A DNA stretch of 30,346 bases from JBBITI01 sp037440885 (GTDB lineage: Bacteria; Chloroflexota; Dehalococcoidia; Dehalococcoidales; UBA2162): positions 1-30,346 of the forward strand of contig JBBITI010000033.1 of the NCBI GenBank assembly GCA_037440885.1. The letters run 5' to 3'. The first letter of the stretch is position 1. Every line of letters begins with the position of its first letter. A program made the translations under genes and the position numbers. The notes under the pieces are model-generated. The model had not been told where the DNA came from and did not search any database. It saw nothing but the letters and a program-made list of their open reading frames with translations. Shown here in pieces: positions 15,633-23,428 of the stretch.

Positions 15633-17156
15633 TTATCCTAACCACCTGTTTTCGATATTATCCCAGGCGGCTCTCTCTTCTTCATAAGGGGCTTTGACAA
15701 TACGACTGCTTTCACCGAGGATCATGGTATGTCGTTCCCTATCGTAAGCAAGCCATGTGTCAAGACTGGAACTGGCCGGGTTACCGGAATGGGCGAAGCT
15801 GGTCCAGGTTTCTTGCATTTGAACTTTCAGGCGTTCTATCCCTGGTCTGGAGCCGTGGAATTCGGCAGTGGTTGAATCGAAAAGAAAGCCGACATCCAGT
15901 GCATGACAGGCACCGAATCCCGGTACGGCACATTGCCAGTCAAAGAGATAAGAATAACTCTTCCTCCCCAATTTTTGTTGTGATTCGACCATACGCAGAC
16001 CGGGCAAGCGGAATTGACCGTCACCGTAGACGGCGATATAAACCTGACCGGGTGTAGGTGGTTTACCATTTCGATCGGTTAAAGCTTTCCGGTATGTAGC
16101 GATAAGATCGGGGACATATTCGGATGGGACAATCCGCCCCATACGTCTTATAAGGTCGGCTTCATTTTGATTAACGATACGCGGATCAGTACCAGCGAAA
16201 AGAGTACCCTCATCAAGGTTACTTCCGGCGATGATTGTGATATCGCGTGCTGAACCGGCCTGGACCGCATCAAGAGGTAACGCAGGCAGTATCATACCGT
16301 CGATTACCGGTTCGGTAGGCGCGCCGCGTACACCCCAGGACCACATTTGCTTCTGGGTGTTGATTAGATGCGAAGCTGGTATTTTGCGTAGGGCTTCCCA
16401 CTCTTTTCCGGTCAAACCGAGTGCCTGCAACAATTTTTCCGCAACAGTAACGGCATCTTCAAGAGAATGACAGGTGCACGCGCCGCTTTGCAGGATTGCT
16501 CTGTTGAAAAGACCTTTTGCCAGTGGCATCGCCAGAAGTGCCCCTACGCTCATAGCACCTGCTGACTCCCCGAAAATGGTTATGTTATCGGGATCTCCAC
16601 CGAAAGCAGAGATATTTTCACGTACCCAGTGTAAAGCAGCTACCTGATCAAGAAGGCCTTCGTTGCCTGTCGCCGGTATTTTCCCTTTGGTTAGCGAATC
16701 AAGGTTTAAGAAACCGAGAGGCCCCAGGCGGTAATTGATAGTGACCAGGACGATATCGCCGCGTTTTGGCAGTATCGTCCGGCCTCGCTGCGTTGGTTCC
16801 GAACCTGATCCCAGGCTGAAAGCACCGCCGTGGATCCAGACCATCACCGCTCTTTTTTTATCATCTATTCCGGGTGTCCAGATATTTAAGAAGAGGCAGT
16901 CCTCGCTCTGGGGTTCAGCCGGTAACGGCTCACGCGGGGCGGCAAACTCCGGCGGTGGTTGCGGTGCAATCGGGCCGAAGTTTTCGGCTGACCGAATACG
17001 GGGCCATGGTTTCACGGGTTGGGGTGGCATCCAGCGTAGTTCGCCAAGGGGAGGGGCAGCGTAAGGTACTCCTTTAAATTCATACAGACTGTCGATAAAA
17101 CTACCCCTCAATTTGCCGTATTTCGTCTCAACAATCGGTTGTTTTTTTCGTGGCAT
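15633..17156 (-). CDS. Carboxylesterase type B (upstream copy)
   Basis: A 507-aa type-B carboxylesterase. The oxyanion loop HGGAF is at 109-113 and the nucleophile is S198 in GESAG (196-200). The glutamate is in LDEGTLFAG and the histidine in GACHALDVGFLF. It resembles its downstream neighbour throughout but differs in the cap regions, so the two may prefer different esters. The ATG at 17156 has GAAAGGAG before it. It shares a 326-bp divergent promoter region with the SDR gene, and a clear minus-strand promoter sits at 17231-17203. Co-transcription with the second copy is nearly certain because its stop overlaps the next ribosome site. Confidence 0.92.
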   Translation of the reverse strand: MPRKKQPIVETKYGKLRGSFIDSLYEFKGVPYAAPPLGELRWMPPQPVKPWPRIRSAENFGPIAPQPPPEFAAPREPLPAEPQSEDCLFLNIWTPGIDDKKRAVMVWIHGGAFSLGSGSEPTQRGRTILPKRGDIVLVTINYRLGPLGFLNLDSLTKGKIPATGNEGLLDQVAALHWVRENISAFGGDPDNITIFGESAGAMSVGALLAMPLAKGLFNRAILQSGACTCHSLEDAVTVAEKLLQALGLTGKEWEALRKIPASHLINTQKQMWSWGVRGAPTEPVIDGMILPALPLDAVQAGSARDITIIAGSNLDEGTLFAGTDPRIVNQNEADLIRRMGRIVPSEYVPDLIATYRKALTDRNGKPPTPGQVYIAVYGDGQFRLPGLRMVESQQKLGRKSYSYLFDWQCAVPGFGACHALDVGFLFDSTTAEFHGSRPGIERLKVQMQETWTSFAHSGNPASSSLDTWLAYDRERHTMILGESSRIVKAPYEEERAAWDNIENRWLG

Positions 17157-17202
17157 TTATGAAACTCCTTTCGGGATATGAATAATAACAATAAACAGCG
17201 AC

Positions 17203-17231
17203 AATTTAGTTTGAAACAGCTTACTTGTCAA
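17203..17231 (-). promoter_or_regulatory. Promoter of the two carboxylesterase genes
   Basis: On the minus strand: TTGACA (17231-17226), a 17-nt spacer and TAAATT (17208-17203). Start near 17196, leaving a 40-nt leader. Confidence 0.7.
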
Positions 17232-17332
17232 ATTTCTGCAGTATGTTTTGTAAATATTGATTTGATGAAAATGCGAGCCCGGTGGAGCGCCCCGGTTTTC
17301 ATATCCACAGGGTATTAAGTGTTAACCACTTA

Positions 17333-17360
17333 TTGACATCTATCAGCTTGCTAACATAGC
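17333..17360 (+). promoter_or_regulatory. Possible promoter of the SDR and cupin genes
   Basis: TTGACA (17333-17338) followed after 16 nt by CATAGC (17355-17360). The -10 element is a weak match, so the exact site is unsure. The rest of the divergent gap (17232-17332) shows nothing recognisable. Confidence 0.4.
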
Positions 17361-17482
17361 ATAAGGGACTAATTTGCTAAATGTGCAGATTATACACGGA
17401 TTGCGTGGATAGCTGGTTCAAAAACAATAATTCATAAACCGAGATTTGTTACTGAAACGAAAAAAAGTAATGGGAGGGGAAA

Positions 17483-18469
17483 ATGCCAGGAATTTTGCAA
17501 GGAAAGGTTGCCGTGGTTACCGGTTCCGGACAGGGGATCGGGCGGGCAATCGCGTTAGCGCTCGGTGGTGCTGGGGCAAAAGTTGTTACCAACAACCGGA
17601 AACCGGGTTCTACCGAATATGTTCATCTTAGCGAAAAGCAACTAAAAAAATTATCTCCCGAGAGGATGGCCTGGTTACGCAAACTGAAGCAAGAAACTAC
17701 CGGCGATGCTGAAACTACCGCGGCGCAAATCAGAGCGATTGGCGGGGAAGCGATAGCCTGCTTTGCCGACATTTCTAATTTCAAAGCCGCGGCCGGCCTT
17801 ATTCAGAAAGCGGTTGATAATTATGGCAAAATCGATATTCTGGTGAACGTGGCTGGTACTTTTGGTTTCGGCAAAATATGGGAGATGAGTGAAGAACTCT
17901 GGGATCATGTTGTCAACGTCAAGCCTAAAGGATATTTCAATACGATCCGTCATGCCGCTCCATATATGATGAAGCAGAAGTGGGGTCGGATTATGAATTG
18001 CACATCCCTCTCATGGGCAGGCGACGGATTGACTCATGCAGAATATGCAGCAGCGAACGCCGGAGCCGTTGGATTGACGCGGGCAGTAGCTTCCGAATTA
18101 TGGCCGTATGGTATTACCTGTAATGCTTTTTCTCCGTTTGCTGCAACCCGGGCTTCTTACGAACTGGAGGCTTATATTGAAGCGGTTGGCGATGAAGGTA
18201 ATCCCTTTCTGACGAAAGCGAAATTGCAGCACAGTATGACTCCAAACCCGGATGATTTAGCCCCGTTCACTGTGTACCTGGCCTCGGATGAGGCAGCGGG
18301 GATAAGCGGGTCGGTCTTTAGTATCGGTGGTCCGACTGTAGGTATCTTCACCGATCCGGATATCAAATATAGCATCACCAAATTCAACGGCAGATGGACG
18401 GTGGACGAGTTGCGACAACAGGTCCCGCGAACGTTACTCGCCAGTTACAAGCCGCGAGTAACGAAGTGA
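17483..18469 (+). CDS. Short-chain dehydrogenase, catalytic Lys replaced by Asn
   Basis: A 328-aa short-chain dehydrogenase/reductase of the longer 17-beta-HSD4/FabG-like type. The cofactor motif TGSGQGIG is at 13-20, NNR (37-39) ends the second strand, and NVAG (122-125) is the structural motif. The catalytic serine is S175 or S177 (CTSLSW) and the tyrosine is Y188. The usual YxxxK reads YAAAN, so the lysine that lowers the tyrosine pKa is Asn192 (AAC codon, 18056-18058). Activity may be changed or lost. The AGGGG ribosome site precedes the ATG. A longer segment (44-80) after NNRKPGS is charged and typical of this subgroup. It stands before the cupin gene and opposite the esterases. Confidence 0.88.
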   Translation: MPGILQGKVAVVTGSGQGIGRAIALALGGAGAKVVTNNRKPGSTEYVHLSEKQLKKLSPERMAWLRKLKQETTGDAETTAAQIRAIGGEAIACFADISNFKAAAGLIQKAVDNYGKIDILVNVAGTFGFGKIWEMSEELWDHVVNVKPKGYFNTIRHAAPYMMKQKWGRIMNCTSLSWAGDGLTHAEYAAANAGAVGLTRAVASELWPYGITCNAFSPFAATRASYELEAYIEAVGDEGNPFLTKAKLQHSMTPNPDDLAPFTVYLASDEAAGISGSVFSIGGPTVGIFTDPDIKYSITKFNGRWTVDELRQQVPRTLLASYKPRVTK

Positions 18470-18579
18470 TACGTAATGACTCAGGATCTATGAAGGGATA
18501 ATTTATTTTGGTCGGAAGCAGGTTTTGCTTCTATGATTGACATAACTATATCGGTAATGATTACAGGAGGGTTGATAAC

Positions 18580-19429
18580 ATGTCCAGTTCCAATTACGGA
18601 CACCTGGTGAAACCGTTACCGGTCAGAAAGGGACCGGGAAAAGCGAATGCACAGGAGTTGGTGTGGATGATGGGTAATGAGCTTGAAGGATTTGAACTTA
18701 ATTTTGCCTGGGGTGTGTATAACGGGGTGGGTAATTGGCACGAGTGGGCGCCTAATCAGAGTAACGGGGCGCATACTCATCCTTATGATGAAGTATTAGT
18801 ATTTGTGGGACATGACACTAGCGACCTGACAAAACTCGGGGCAGGTCGTTGTCCCCAAAGGTATGGTGCACTGCCCGTTGATCGCTAAACAGGTCGACCG
18901 GCCTTATTCTCATTATCATATGGCTCTGGGGCCTGAATACAAGACGGATTGGTTGAAGTTGCCCGGGGAGAAGACGGATGGCAAGAAATATGAGCATCTG
19001 ATGAAACCGCTGCCGATGAAGAAGGGGCCGGGTGGGGCGAATGCCGACCAAATTGCCTGGTTGCAGGGTAAGGACCTGGAAGGCTTGAACCTGAACTTCA
19101 CATGGGGTCTGTATAGCGGCCTTGGGGACTGGGAGCCGGGGCGTGATCCGCATGTCCATCCGTATGATGAAGTCCTGGTCTTCGTCGGACATAACACTGA
19201 TGACTTGAGTTACCTGGGGGCGGAGATCGAGTTTGCACTGGGTAAAGAGCAGGAGAAACATGTCATCAACAAAGCGACGGCGGTAGTGGTGCCGCGAGGT
19301 TTGATCCACTGCCCGGTAGTTACGAAGAAAGTAGAAAAGCCTTTTTCTTTTTTCCTGATCTCACTCAGTCCAAAACCGCAGTATGAATGGTTGGGTCCAA
19401 ATGCGAAGTCGGGATTAAAAACGTTTTAA
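18580..19429 (+). pseudogene. Two-domain cupin gene, broken by a 59-nt gap
   Basis: Two tandem copies of the same cupin domain lie in two frames. The first (from ATG 18580, AGGAGG 9 nt before) reads through HTHPYDEVLVF to LTKLGA, then goes off frame near 18844. The next frame resumes at VVVPKGMVHCP and carries a second full domain (DPHVHPYDEVLVF … GAEIEFALG … LIHCPVVTKK) to 19429. Aligned with the second copy, the first lacks exactly 59 nt, the stretch coding EIEFALGK… to the strand before VVVP. Adding 59 to the 850 nt gives 909, a multiple of three, so an intact gene of about 302 aa is restored. It is related to the cupin at 2959-3456. Unless programmed frameshifting occurs, this is a recent pseudogene or a sequencing/assembly error. 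Confidence 0.8.
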
Positions 19430-19445
19430 ACATGAATTTAACCAC

Positions 19446-19530
19446 TCACACTGTAAACATAGAAGTGTGAATACCTCTATCGTAGTTTAAGGAATAGGGG
19501 CGTACCGAATGGTACGCTCCTATTCCTTTA
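19446..19530 (+). terminator. Terminator after the cupin gene
   Basis: GGAATAGGGGCGTACC (19491-19506) pairs with GGTACGCTCCTATTCC (19511-19526), with one G-U pair and a GAAT loop. Three T residues follow. A smaller inverted repeat TCACACT/AGTGTGA lies just upstream (19446-19470). Confidence 0.75.
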
Positions 19531-19576
19531 CAGGTCTCTGTGTACCTGGATCATACAAATATTTTAAAAAAACCTA

Positions 19577-19605
19577 TTGACAAGTGAAATTTTGTCTTAT
19601 ATACT
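19577..19605 (+). promoter_or_regulatory. Strong promoter of the GntR/ABC operon
   Basis: TTGACA (19577-19582), a 17-nt spacer, then TATACT (19600-19605). The start should fall inside the palindrome at 19608-19629, so a repressor bound there would block transcription. Confidence 0.85.
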
Positions 19606-19607
19606 AA

Positions 19608-19633
19608 GTTAGTTAATTAGTTAACTAACTAAC
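19608..19633. promoter_or_regulatory. Palindromic operator, probable GntR autoregulation
   Basis: GTTAGTTAA (19608-19616) and TTAACTAAC (19621-19629) form perfect 9-bp arms around TTAG. Another TAAC follows, and related half sites (TAGTTAA, TTAGTTG) lie at about 19650-19664. It overlaps the transcription start. Confidence 0.65.
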
Positions 19634-19681
19634 AATTAAACAAAAAAAATAGTTAAATTAGTTGAAAACCTGGGTATCGAA

Positions 19682-20050
19682 ATGCAATTGAATACTGACA
19701 ACGAGAAGCCCATTTTTCTCCAGTTAGCTGAAGAAATCGAAGATGACATTCTGAAAGGTATTTTTGAGGAAGAGTCGCAGATTCCTTCGACTATCGAGAT
19801 AGCCATCAATTTTAAAATCAATCCAGCTACCGCGAACCGGGGAGTCAACCTCCTGGTAGAAGAAGGGATTCTTTACAAGAAGCGAGGCATTGGGATGTTC
19901 GTGGTTACAGGAGCACGGGAAAAAGTAATTGCAAAGAGGAAGGCGGCGTTCTTCAACGACTATGTATTACCGTTGTTAACAGAATCAAAAAATCTGAGAT
20001 TAACCCAAAATGAAATCATCACTATGATCGAAAGAGGTTATGAGAAATGA
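19682..20050 (+). CDS. GntR-family regulator, YtrA type
   Basis: A 122-aa repressor of the small YtrA subgroup of GntR: an N-terminal winged helix-turn-helix (FLQLAEEIEDDILKGIF … IPSTIEIAINFKINPATANRGVNLLVEEGILYKKRGIGMFV) and a short helical C terminus. In this subgroup the recognition part and the 'KKRGIGMFV' wing are typical. Such regulators control adjacent ABC transporter genes. Here the stop codon overlaps the ATPase start by 4 nt (ATGA), and a strong promoter with a palindrome lies 50-105 nt upstream. It is therefore likely to repress its own operon and respond to an envelope or antibiotic signal, as in Bacillus YtrA; this last part is inference. Confidence 0.9.
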   Translation: MQLNTDNEKPIFLQLAEEIEDDILKGIFEEESQIPSTIEIAINFKINPATANRGVNLLVEEGILYKKRGIGMFVVTGAREKVIAKRKAAFFNDYVLPLLTESKNLRLTQNEIITMIERGYEK

Positions 20051-20910
20051 GCACCATTGAAATTAAATACGTATCGAAAAGATTTGGCAAGACGGAAGCC
20101 CTGAAAAATGTCTCACTCGTTTTGGAGCCGGACAAGATCTACGGACTCCTTGGAAGAAACGGTGCCGGCAAGACTACCCTGATCAATATCATAACTAACA
20201 AAATATTTGCCGATACCGGAGAAGTGAATATAGACGGAGAGACAGCGGTGGAAAATGACAGGGCCCAAGCGAAGATATACTGCATGACTGAAAAGAATGT
20301 GCATCCCTGGGAAATGAGAGTAAAAGAAGGCTTTAAGTGGGCCCACGAGTTCAATCCACAATTCGATTTGGAATATGCACAAATATTAGCCGGAAAATTT
20401 AAATTGGATACAGCGAAGAAGATAAAACACCTTTCCAGCGGCTACAACTCGGTATTTAAATCGGTATTAACGCTGGCCTCTAGGTTGCCGGTAATTCTCT
20501 TTGATGAGCCGGTGCTGGGGCTGGACGCCGCTCACCGGGAGTTATTCTACTGTGAGTTGATTGCCAGGTACAGTGAGTATCCGGCTACTATGGTGATAGC
20601 AACCCACTTGATTGATGAGGTTGCCGATGTCCTGGAACAGGTCATTATCCTGAAAAATGGAGAATTAATCGTAAATAAGCCGGTCGAAGATGTCCTGGAA
20701 CTTGCTTATTCGGTATCCGGGGAACGTGCTAACGTAGATAAATTTGCTCAAGGTAAAAATATCATTCGTGAAGAGACTATCGGAAAATATAAAGCAATTA
20801 CCATTTACCAGAAACGTAACGACCGTGAGAAAGTGCAGGCTGAAGAATTAGGACTGGAGATAACTCCTGCCAGACTACAGGACGTATTTATCAGTCTGAC
20901 CAGTTCGTAA
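20047..20910 (+). CDS. ABC transporter ATPase (YtrB-like)
   Basis: A 287-aa ATP-binding subunit. Walker A is GRNGAGKTT (36-44). The Q-loop region is degenerate (MTEKN, 80-84). The signature motif is LSSGYNS (129-135) rather than LSGGQ, a form seen in the YtrB-like group, followed by Walker B (VILFDEP, 149-155), the D-loop GLD and the switch histidine (ATHLIDEVADV). It pairs with the membrane protein that follows after 14 nt. Such two-component ABC exporters belong to the family used for antibiotic or lipid stress. Its ATG overlaps the regulator stop, so the three genes form one operon. Confidence 0.92.
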   Translation: MSTIEIKYVSKRFGKTEALKNVSLVLEPDKIYGLLGRNGAGKTTLINIITNKIFADTGEVNIDGETAVENDRAQAKIYCMTEKNVHPWEMRVKEGFKWAHEFNPQFDLEYAQILAGKFKLDTAKKIKHLSSGYNSVFKSVLTLASRLPVILFDEPVLGLDAAHRELFYCELIARYSEYPATMVIATHLIDEVADVLEQVIILKNGELIVNKPVEDVLELAYSVSGERANVDKFAQGKNIIREETIGKYKAITIYQKRNDREKVQAEELGLEITPARLQDVFISLTSS

Positions 20911-20924
20911 AGGGAGTGAAATCA

Positions 20925-21641
20925 ATGGATAAGATAACTAAGATAATAAAGTTTTATTTTGTCAATTCTTTCAAGGGTCAACTTATTACTGCGGCAGCCG
21001 TCCTGTTACTGCATCTATTTATTTCAATTGCGGTGGTCAGACTGGTGAAGACACAAGAAGCAACCGGAGGTAGTAACGACGTAATTATAATAGTCTGGAT
21101 GTTTGTTTTAGGACTGGTACTGTTTACTCCCGGTTTCAAATATGTACTGTCGCAGGGCATCTCCCGAAAAAAGTTTTTCCTGGCCCTGAGTGTGAGTTTG
21201 ACCTTGCTAGCGGCTGCTTTTGCGGTATTGTCTACAGTTTTCTATGCGTTGGCTCAAAAATTCGGCAATATCTGGATGTTATACCACGTGATGTACCGGA
21301 ATGAAGCCATAGTAGGAGTATTAACCTGGGAATTTGCCACTTTCCTCTTTTTCGGAATACTGGGATGGCTTATCTGCCTGGTTTACTATGTCAGCGGACG
21401 CAAAACCAAGTGGATGGTCACTCTTACTCCCTTTGTTTTAATATCACTACTAACTTTTTTCAATATTCTAACGGACGGTAGGATCGTGCGGTCGATTTGG
21501 GACTTTTTCGTAGCAATACAAGGCCTATCGGTTGCACATCCTAATTCATATATCGGCATGGCCAGTATGCTGGCAGGAGCGGTCATACTGAGCGGACCGA
21601 TTTTCCTGTTGATGCGGAGAGTGCAGATCAAAGACGCATAA
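20925..21641 (+). CDS. ABC transporter permease, integral membrane
   Basis: A 238-aa membrane protein with about six hydrophobic stretches (LITAAAVLLLHLFISIAVV, VIIIVWMFVLGLVLF, FLALSVSLTLLAAAFAVLS, FLFFGILGWLICLVYYV, TPFVLISLLTFF, SMLAGAVILSGPIFLL). It resembles other permeases of small YtrA-controlled transporters in size and topology but I recognise no named family. The start is the ATG at 20925, 8 nt after AGGGAG; the GTG at 20916 overlaps that ribosome site. A strong terminator follows. Confidence 0.8.
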   Translation: MDKITKIIKFYFVNSFKGQLITAAAVLLLHLFISIAVVRLVKTQEATGGSNDVIIIVWMFVLGLVLFTPGFKYVLSQGISRKKFFLALSVSLTLLAAAFAVLSTVFYALAQKFGNIWMLYHVMYRNEAIVGVLTWEFATFLFFGILGWLICLVYYVSGRKTKWMVTLTPFVLISLLTFFNILTDGRIVRSIWDFFVAIQGLSVAHPNSYIGMASMLAGAVILSGPIFLLMRRVQIKDA

Positions 21642-21667
21642 AAGGGAGATATTGCAGCAGGTATTAT

Positions 21668-21702
21668 CCGGGGGCGTCTAAAAATATGCCCCCGGTTTTT
21701 TT
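21668..21702 (+). terminator. Strong intrinsic terminator of the GntR/ABC operon
   Basis: CCGGGGGC (21668-21675) pairs with GCCCCCGG (21688-21695) over a 12-nt loop and is followed by seven T residues. Confidence 0.9.
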
Positions 21703-21727
21703 AGCCGCGATGAAGTAATCCCGATCA

Positions 21728-23098
21728 TTATTTTTGAATGTTGTAACTATTTATTTCCAACCCGTCTGGGTCCCGGAAGATGATCTTAGCAATATCCGGC
21801 TCAATGGTGACATCGACATATCCGTATTTCCCGGAGGTATACCAGAGGCTGGCTGGTGAAATGTAGGTACGTGTGTCGTCAGGCACTCCGCCGAAAGCCC
21901 CGGTTATAACGTAAGTGATGCCTGCCTTTTCCAATATCTCCATCTGGTGAGCATGCCCGGAGAATACGATGTCGACATCATATTTTTCAAGAAGCGGGGT
22001 GATGCGATTGATCGTTTCCGGATTATCAAACCAATTCCAGCCGCGAATAGTCGACCCTGAGGCGTAATAGAATCCGTGATTCAAGACGATTGTCCAGTCA
22101 TTTTTCGGAATATTCTGCAGTTCGTTCTCCAACCATTTCAACTGTGCTTCGGTGATGGATTCTGCACTCCATTCTACATTGAGGATGATGAAATGGATGT
22201 CACCCACATCAAAACGATGCCACAGAAAATTCCCGCTGTCGATTTCTACTTCAGGAGGGTGCAAATATTGCCGGTAAGAACGGATACCGGTAAAAAGGGT
22301 GTCGTGGTTACCGGCGGAAAATTTAGCGGGTATAGACGACAGTGTTTCCGAGAAAGCCTTGAAAGCCTCCTGCCATTGATTATTGACAAAGCCATATTCG
22401 ACGATATCGCCCAGAATAAAAAAATAATCATACTTGTTCTGGGGAATCATGATCTGGTTAAGCATTTTTCTAACCAGATCTGGTCGTGAACCACCGGCCC
22501 CGAAATGAGAATCACTCCCGACGGCGAAGCGTAAGCTAAGCGCGGGATCCGGGGTGGTAAACCGGAAGTCGGATCCATTATCAATGCGGTACCGGTATTC
22601 TGTGCCGGGCTCAAGGTCAGATAAAACGAAGACATGCCTGGTGTTACTCCTCTCTTCGGTTATCGTCGTTACGAACGCCTGTGTGCCCCAGGTCAACGAA
22701 TGTCGGTACGGAGATTTGGATTCGAAGATAATTGCCACATCCGGAATTCCGTGGGCACCGGTACCAGAGGTGACTGTCAATCTCGGTGTGCTGTCGAAGG
22801 CAGATTGGAGAAAGTAACCGTTAAGGTACCCAAAAGTAAAGATCGGTATTACCAGAAGCACGAAGCTCGATACAATAATCCAGACTTGAAACCGGTCTGG
22901 TTTGCGTGAGACTTTTCTGATTATTACGAGTAGCAACGGGACGATGCTGATAATAATCAGAATCATCATTGCTAGCCTGCTTATGTATTCCACGTGGAAG
23001 AGCCCGCGCGCACCATGCAGACTAAAAACCCAACCTACCAGAGACATCATCGAAAGAAAAGACAGGATTGCCAGAACCACTGCTATTTTAGTTTTCAT
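21728..23098 (-). CDS. Membrane-anchored metallophosphoesterase
   Basis: A 456-aa protein. Three transmembrane helices lie at about 4-26, 42-61 and 71-92. A fibronectin-III-like strand domain follows (100-180, ending LEPGTEYRYRIDNG), as in purple acid phosphatases. The phosphoesterase core has D196 and H198 (GSDSHFG), GDIVEYG (230-236), GNHD (263-266), a later NHGFYYA and the terminal GHAHQME motif. These are the five canonical dimetal motifs, all intact. The catalytic part faces outside the membrane if the helices are oriented in the usual way. The substrate is unknown; it might be phosphate esters or nucleotides. A 53-codon membrane protein gene starts just upstream. Confidence 0.88.
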   Translation of the reverse strand: MKTKIAVVLAILSFLSMMSLVGWVFSLHGARGLFHVEYISRLAMMILIIISIVPLLLVIIRKVSRKPDRFQVWIIVSSFVLLVIPIFTFGYLNGYFLQSAFDSTPRLTVTSGTGAHGIPDVAIIFESKSPYRHSLTWGTQAFVTTITEERSNTRHVFVLSDLEPGTEYRYRIDNGSDFRFTTPDPALSLRFAVGSDSHFGAGGSRPDLVRKMLNQIMIPQNKYDYFFILGDIVEYGFVNNQWQEAFKAFSETLSSIPAKFSAGNHDTLFTGIRSYRQYLHPPEVEIDSGNFLWHRFDVGDIHFIILNVEWSAESITEAQLKWLENELQNIPKNDWTIVLNHGFYYASGSTIRGWNWFDNPETINRITPLLEKYDVDIVFSGHAHQMEILEKAGITYVITGAFGGVPDDTRTYISPASLWYTSGKYGYVDVTIEPDIAKIIFRDPDGLEINSYNIQK

Positions 23099-23161
23099 GA
23101 CTAGAGATTATAGCAATTTTTTAACAAAGGCTCTTTCGTCTTCTAAGCTGGTGATTATATT

Positions 23162-23323
23162 TTATCTTAGTTCAAAACCGAGAAATAACGGCCAGACCAC
23201 AATGCCGAGGATGATTTTCCACCAGATCAGGTTGGCGTAAGAGATTGTGAATAACCAACCGGCGAACCACAACATACCGGTAAGCGAAGCGATTCCAGCG
23301 CTGCTCCGTGATCGATCTGACAT
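23162..23323 (-). CDS. Small membrane protein, 53 aa
   Basis: A complete ORF starting ATG (23323) behind a consensus AGGAGG, 6 nt upstream (23335-23330), and stopping with TAA at 23164-23162. The 53-aa product has a polar start (MSDRSRSSAG) and two hydrophobic stretches (GMLWFAGWLFTISYANLIWW and ILGIVVWPLFLGF), so it is probably a two-helix membrane protein. I do not recognise it. It is 63 nt upstream of the metallophosphoesterase and may be expressed with it. It could be a small regulatory or accessory protein of the membrane. Confidence 0.65.
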   Translation of the reverse strand: MSDRSRSSAGIASLTGMLWFAGWLFTISYANLIWWKIILGIVVWPLFLGFELR

Positions 23324-23428
23324 TGCAAGCCTCCTGATTGAATTTTCGACCTATCGTAGTGTCATCTTGTACTTCGGATTACGACTGTCCATTTAATGAT
23401 TGACTGTATCTAGGACTGCTATATTGCC
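23324..23428. other. Short gap between DUF module and 53-aa ORF
   Basis: About 100 bases with the ribosome site of the 53-aa protein. I see no clear terminator after the YvlB/LiaX-like gene and no convincing promoter. Confidence 0.4.

Noticed and set aside
15621..15645. An eight-codon upstream start for the downstream carboxylesterase
   Set aside because: The ATG at 15621 has the AAGGAG site; the longer version would place it inside the coding region.
18537..18565. A TTGACA just before the cupin gene
   Set aside because: No acceptable -10 element lies at 16-18 nt, and the ribosome site follows almost at once, so it was not called a promoter.
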